Shown in pieces: positions 7,115 through 10,646 of a stretch of DNA of 10,646 nucleotides (position 1 is its first letter; each line of letters begins with the position of its first letter). Below the pieces are notes generated by a model. It searched no databases and was not told the origin of the DNA. It worked only from the letters and a program-made list of their open reading frames with translations. The DNA is taken from the NCBI GenBank assembly GCA_002291985.1, contig DBBB01000011.1:1-10646 (forward strand), read 5' to 3'. The DNA is from Firmicutes bacterium UBA995 (GTDB lineage Bacteria; Bacillota; Sulfobacillia; UBA995). A program made the translations under genes and the position numbers.

Positions 7115-9301
7115 TTGACTGCCGTGTGCCCCCGCCTGGATGCTGACGGTTTGCTACGTGACTTGAACCCCGCTCAGCGGGAGGCGGTGCTTCATCGCCA
7201 CGGGCCGCTGCTGGTGTTGGCCGGAGCAGGCAGCGGCAAGACTCGAACCCTGACTCGCCGGATTGCCTACCTGGTTGCCTCGGGCCAGGCCCGGCCGGAA
7301 GAGATTCTCGCCATCACCTTCACCAACAAGGCGGCCGGGGAGATGCGCGAGCGGCTGCACGACCTGACAGGCGCCTCATCAGGGCGGATGTGGGTGGCCA
7401 CGTTCCACGCGGCCTGCGCGCGCATCCTGCGCAGGGAGGCGCCACACCTCGGTTACTCCCGGGAGTTCAGCATATATGACGCCGATGATCAGTTGACGCT
7501 GGCCCGGCGTTGCCTGAAAGAGCTGGGGTGGGACGAGCAGCGTTACGCGCCGGGGGCGCTGATCGCCGCCGTGAGCCGGGCCAAGAGCGAGCTGCTTGAC
7601 CCCGATGCGGCCTGGGAAATGGCGCGCGACTACCACGGGGAGCGCATGGCCGTTTTCTACCGGCGCTACGCCGAGTACCTGCGGGCGGCCAACGCCCTGG
7701 ACTTCGACGATCTGCTCGCGCTTACCGCGCGGCTCTTCCGCGAGCAGCCGGGGGTGCTGGACGCTTACCGGGACCGCTTCCGCCACGTGCTGGTGGACGA
7801 ATACCAGGACACCAATCACGCCCAGTACGTCCTGATCAACTTGTTGACGGCCGGGCACCGCGCCCTGTTCGCCGTCGGCGACAACGACCAGAGCATCTAC
7901 GGTTGGCGGAACGCCGATATCCGCAACATCCTTGAGTTCCAGCGGGACTACCCTGATGCGACGATCGTCCGCCTGGAACAGAACTACCGCTCCACTCGCC
8001 GGGTGCTCGATCTGGCCAATGCCCTCATAGCCCACAACCCCCATCGTTTTCCCAAGGCGCTATGGACCCAGCGGTCGGAGGGGGGGCTGCCCCGGCTCAG
8101 GGTGGCCGGGGACGAGCGCGATGAGGCCGCCGCCGTGGTGCGGAGGATCGCCACCGGACTCGGGGCAGGGAGGTCGCCCGGTTCGTTTGCCGTGCTCTAC
8201 CGCACCCATGCCCAATCCCGGGTGTTCGAGGACGAACTGATGCGGGCCGGCATCGCTTACCAGCTCATCGGCGGCGTCAGATTCTACGAGCGGCGCGAGG
8301 TCAAGGACATTCTGGCCTACCTGCGGCTGCTGGTCAACCCCGCCGACGATCTCGCCGCCGAGCGAGTGGCGAACGTGCCGCCGCGAGGGGTAGGGCCGGT
8401 TACCCTGGCACGCCTCCGGACCTCCGGTCAACCCCTGGCCCAGACCTGGGGGTTGGAGTCATGCCGGCAGGGGCTGTCGGCGCGGACCGCGGCCGCACTG
8501 AAGGAGCTTCACGGGTTGCTGACGACCTTGCGGGGACTGGCCGGCGAGTTGCCGCTAGCCGATCTGGTCCAGCAGACGATCCAGCACAGCGGGTACGCGG
8601 CATGGCTGTCCGGTCAGAAGACCGAGGGGGCAGTGGGCCGCCTGGAGAACCTTCACGAACTGATCTCGCTTGCCGAGAGCTTCTCCCGGGACAGCGATGA
8701 CCCCTCCCTCGATGCCTTCCTGGGGTTGACGGCCCTGGCTGCTGGCGTCGACGAGCTAAAAGAAGGGGAGAGCGGGGTCGCGCTCATGACCGCCCATAAT
8801 GCCAAGGGCCTCGAATTTCCCACCGTGTTCATCGTCGGCCTGGAGGACGGGATCTTCCCTCATGCCCGGTCGCTCGATGACCAGGTCAAGCTGGAAGAGG
8901 AGCGCAGACTCCTTTATGTCGCTCTTACCCGGGCCGAGGATGAGTTGTACCTCAGCTTCGCCCGGAGCCGCGCCCGCTTCGGCCGGCCGGGGGGGATGGT
9001 CCCCTCGCGCTTCCTCGCCGAGTTGCCCGATCATCTGCTCGAGCGGGAAGAAGCCCCCCCGGGCATGCCCGCGTCGACGGCACGGCCGGCGCCCTCATGG
9101 CGCGACCGGGCGGAACGCGCCGGTCCGGTTCAACGGGGGGAAGAGTTCGAGGCGGGCGACAAGGTCGTCCACCCCCGCTGGGGACTGGGTACGGTGGTGA
9201 ACTGCCGGGAGGTCGAAGGCGACCAGGAGTTGAAACTTGCTTTCGCCGGCCTGGGCGTGAAGACCGTACTGGCGAGTTATGCCCGGTTACGCCGGGCGTG
9301 A
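7115..9301 (+). CDS. pcrA: ATP-dependent DNA helicase PcrA/UvrD
   Basis: PcrA is the SF1A 3'-5' helicase of Gram-positive bacteria, acting in nucleotide excision repair, rolling-circle replication and removal of RecA or stalled RNA polymerase. From TTG 7115 it has 728 residues (739 from ATG 7082), the family size. Motifs in order are LNPAQREAV (Q-motif area), AGAGSGKT with Lys42, ITFTNKAAGEMRER (Ia), VDEYQDTN with Asp228-Glu229 (II), VGDNDQSIYGWRNAD (III), LEQNYRST (IV), GGVRFYERREVKDILAYLRLL (IVa), MTAHNAKGLEFPTVFIVGLE (V) and EEERRLLYVALTRAEDELYL (VI). After a linker rich in Pro and Ala, the C-terminus (about 680-728, GDKVVHPRWGLGTVV) matches the Tudor-like RNA-polymerase-binding domain of PcrA. 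It starts 38 nt after the kinase stop and may be co-transcribed with it. In many Clostridia ligA follows; here a DUF368 gene does. Confidence 0.97.
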   Translation: MTAVCPRLDADGLLRDLNPAQREAVLHRHGPLLVLAGAGSGKTRTLTRRIAYLVASGQARPEEILAITFTNKAAGEMRERLHDLTGASSGRMWVATFHAACARILRREAPHLGYSREFSIYDADDQLTLARRCLKELGWDEQRYAPGALIAAVSRAKSELLDPDAAWEMARDYHGERMAVFYRRYAEYLRAANALDFDDLLALTARLFREQPGVLDAYRDRFRHVLVDEYQDTNHAQYVLINLLTAGHRALFAVGDNDQSIYGWRNADIRNILEFQRDYPDATIVRLEQNYRSTRRVLDLANALIAHNPHRFPKALWTQRSEGGLPRLRVAGDERDEAAAVVRRIATGLGAGRSPGSFAVLYRTHAQSRVFEDELMRAGIAYQLIGGVRFYERREVKDILAYLRLLVNPADDLAAERVANVPPRGVGPVTLARLRTSGQPLAQTWGLESCRQGLSARTAAALKELHGLLTTLRGLAGELPLADLVQQTIQHSGYAAWLSGQKTEGAVGRLENLHELISLAESFSRDSDDPSLDAFLGLTALAAGVDELKEGESGVALMTAHNAKGLEFPTVFIVGLEDGIFPHARSLDDQVKLEEERRLLYVALTRAEDELYLSFARSRARFGRPGGMVPSRFLAELPDHLLEREEAPPGMPASTARPAPSWRDRAERAGPVQRGEEFEAGDKVVHPRWGLGTVVNCREVEGDQELKLAFAGLGVKTVLASYARLRRA

Positions 9302-9316
9302 GATGGAGGCGGGCCT

Positions 9317-10096
9317 GTGAAGGCTGAGCTGGTCCAGACCTTGCGGGGCGTGGGGATTGGAGTGGCGATAGTGCTGCCGGGGATAAGTGGGGGGACGGCC
9401 GCCCTCATCCTGGGCAGATATCAGCAGTTCCTTCAGGCCATACGCCCCGCTTTCTGGCGCCGGGAAGCCTGGCTGCTGGGTGGCGTGATTCTCGGGGTCC
9501 TGGCAGGCGCGCGCGGAGTGGGCTTTCTTTTGAATCACGTTCCCGGCCCCTTGAACGGATTCCTGTTTGGCCTGGTGGCAGGCGCCATCCCCGCCATCGC
9601 CCGCCATGCCCTTCCGACAACCGTGCGCCGGCTCGGGCTGGCCGTCGTAGGGGCGCTGATCACCCTGGGTCTCGGCCGGGTGCCGGGCCTGGTCGAGCTG
9701 GGGCCAACCCCCGCCGGCATGTTCCTCGGCGGCGCGGTATCGAGCGGAGTCACCGTGTTGCCGGGCGTGTCCGGGGGGACCATCCTGATCGCCCTGGGAC
9801 AGTACGAGTACGCGGTGAACGCTTTGAACCGGCTTGACTGGGTCGCCCTGGCGGCCTTCGGGGCCGGGGGCGTCCTCGGATTGTTCGTGTTGTCCCGGGG
9901 GATGCTCCGGCTGCTGAGCACACGACCACGGGCTAGCATGGCCTTCCTGGGCGGGATGATGGTCGGTTCCCTGCCCGTGCTGTGGCCGGGCCAAGCCGGC
10001 CTCACCTGGCTGGAGGGGGCGGCGATGTTGGTGGGCTTCGTGCCGGCCGCCCTTGCCCGGCGCCAGGGAGGATCGGCCAGGGCGGGCAGGGCGTAG
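9317..10096 (+). CDS. DUF368 family protein, PopT-type undecaprenyl phosphate translocase
   Basis: DUF368 (PopT) proteins recycle undecaprenyl phosphate across the cytoplasmic membrane for cell-wall polymer synthesis; this function is known from Vibrio cholerae and Staphylococcus members and is transferred here by family. The 259-residue protein is strongly hydrophobic with about eight membrane segments. Two internal copies of the family signature are visible, LPGISGGTAALILGRY (residues 20-35) and LPGVSGGTILIALGQY (148-163), consistent with an inverted-repeat transporter fold. The GTG start at 9317 lies 7 nt after GGAGG (9305-9309), and only 15 nt separate it from the pcrA stop, so they probably share a transcript. 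The C-terminus is short and basic. Function in this organism, and which lipid it moves, are inferred. Confidence 0.88.
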   Translation: MKAELVQTLRGVGIGVAIVLPGISGGTAALILGRYQQFLQAIRPAFWRREAWLLGGVILGVLAGARGVGFLLNHVPGPLNGFLFGLVAGAIPAIARHALPTTVRRLGLAVVGALITLGLGRVPGLVELGPTPAGMFLGGAVSSGVTVLPGVSGGTILIALGQYEYAVNALNRLDWVALAAFGAGGVLGLFVLSRGMLRLLSTRPRASMAFLGGMMVGSLPVLWPGQAGLTWLEGAAMLVGFVPAALARRQGGSARAGRA

Positions 10097-10098
10097 GC

Positions 10099-10121
10099 CC
10101 GGACGATGTTCCGGTAATTTT
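10099..10121 (+). terminator. Weak intrinsic terminator candidate after the DUF368 gene
   Basis: CCGGA (10099-10103) and TCCGG (10110-10114) form a 5-bp stem with a 6-nt loop, followed directly by TAATTTT. Position just after the stop codon at 10094-10096 and the T-rich tail fit an intrinsic terminator, but the stem is short. The rest of the gap up to 10227 shows no gene I can support. Confidence 0.4.
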
Positions 10122-10227
10122 CGACGGTGGCGGGCTTCGTCGATGCGCCACGACGTCAGGAAGGACGAAAGAAATAGACACAAGATCCGGCAAACCTTCT
10201 GACACCACCGGGATCCCATGGCAGGCG

Positions 10228-10646
10228 ATGTTCCGCTTTTTCATCACAACAGTTTTTGCACTGGGAGTACTTTTCTTATCAGCAGGTCATCTGGGATGGT
10301 GGGAGGGCTGGGCTTACACAGGCATGGCCTTGCTTGTTCTTGTGCTGAGTCGATTGCTCATTTTCCTGAAGAATCCGGACTTGCTAAGAGAGCGTGCCGA
10401 AGCCGGCCGAAGGGAAGATGTCAAGGCCTGGGACAAGATACTCGTTCCGATGGTTGCAGTTTATGGCCCGCTGGTTTCCTGGATCATCGCCGGACTGGAC
10501 GAGCGTTTCGGTTGGACGCCTGATTTGCCTGACCCGAATGGAACCCGCCGCAAGCCACGCCGTTTCCAACGGCAGTGGTCAGGCGGGTTTGTCGTCCGGT
10601 GTCAACCAAAAGGGCTGCCGGGAACCGGATTTCGCTACCCGATGAT
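10228..10646 (+). CDS. Isoprenylcysteine carboxyl methyltransferase-like membrane protein, partial and possibly disrupted
   Basis: The first 102 residues (FRFFITTVFALGVLFLSAG, WWEGWAY, LKNPDLLRERAEAG, KAWDKILVP, GPLVSWIIAGLDERFGWTPDLPD) match the N-terminal half of bacterial ICMT-family proteins, membrane methyltransferases or relatives of unknown substrate. About two or three membrane segments are visible. From about 10534 on, the frame gives a basic, hydrophilic stretch (residues 103-139) unlike the next membrane segments and the SNRFFS/VRIQ/GPYRxVRHP core that should follow; no other frame supplies them. The frame stays open to the window edge. The ATG at 10228 is the first usable start; its ribosome-binding site is weak (GGCAGG, 10220-10225). 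The gene is markedly less GC-rich than its neighbours. It may be truncated by an insertion or deletion. Confidence 0.6.
   Translation, partial: MFRFFITTVFALGVLFLSAGHLGWWEGWAYTGMALLVLVLSRLLIFLKNPDLLRERAEAGRREDVKAWDKILVPMVAVYGPLVSWIIAGLDERFGWTPDLPDPNGTRRKPRRFQRQWSGGFVVRCQPKGLPGTGFRYPM

Noticed and set aside
10218..10523. 101-codon + strand frame starting at the ATG 10 nt before the ICMT-like start
   Set aside because: The neighbouring frame from 10228 has clear family similarity and membrane segments; this one has neither.

Overview
The window looks like chromosomal backbone from a high-GC, probably anaerobic, spore-former-type Firmicute (Moorella/Desulfotomaculum-like Clostridia). The grounds are a purine cluster ending in a QueT-type ECF S component, a PcrA helicase with the Firmicutes-style C-terminal Tudor-like domain, a DUF368 transporter, strong GGAGG-type ribosome-binding sites, frequent TTG starts and about 65-70% GC. 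The genus call is inference. All recognised genes lie on the + strand.

Region 1 (1-3752) is the 3' end of a purine operon: the tail of purN, then purH, purD and queT, with overlaps or gaps of 2-27 nt. PurN, PurH and PurD cover three enzyme steps plus IMP closure in de novo purine synthesis. The final gene encodes a membrane S component of the queuosine-precursor family. It ties the operon to 7-deazapurine metabolism, whose precursor derives from GTP.

Region 2 (3753-4121) is the only long non-coding stretch, about 370 nt. It holds a run of perfect or near-perfect stem-loops and a tandem 9-bp repeat, and ends at a good ribosome-binding site for a TTG start. I recognise no known riboswitch class. 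It may be a structured leader for the next gene.

Region 3 (4122-7076) is one large membrane histidine kinase of 984 residues. It has about 7-8 membrane segments, then a degenerate HD-GYP domain, GAF, PAS, HisKA and HATPase. The HD-GYP domain keeps its fold signature but has lost most metal ligands, so it is probably a sensor or scaffold rather than a phosphodiesterase. No response regulator is nearby.

Region 4 (7115-10096) contains pcrA followed 15 nt later by a DUF368 (PopT-type) undecaprenyl-phosphate translocase gene. A weak terminator-like hairpin follows.

Region 5 (10097-10646) is less GC-rich (about 50-53% where counted). It carries the 5' part of an isoprenylcysteine-methyltransferase-like membrane protein gene whose recognisable homology stops abruptly near 10533, about 110 nt before the window edge. 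This suggests a disrupted gene or an insertion junction.

The best candidates for something undescribed are the structured leader plus the pseudo-HD-GYP kinase it precedes, and the junction at the right edge.
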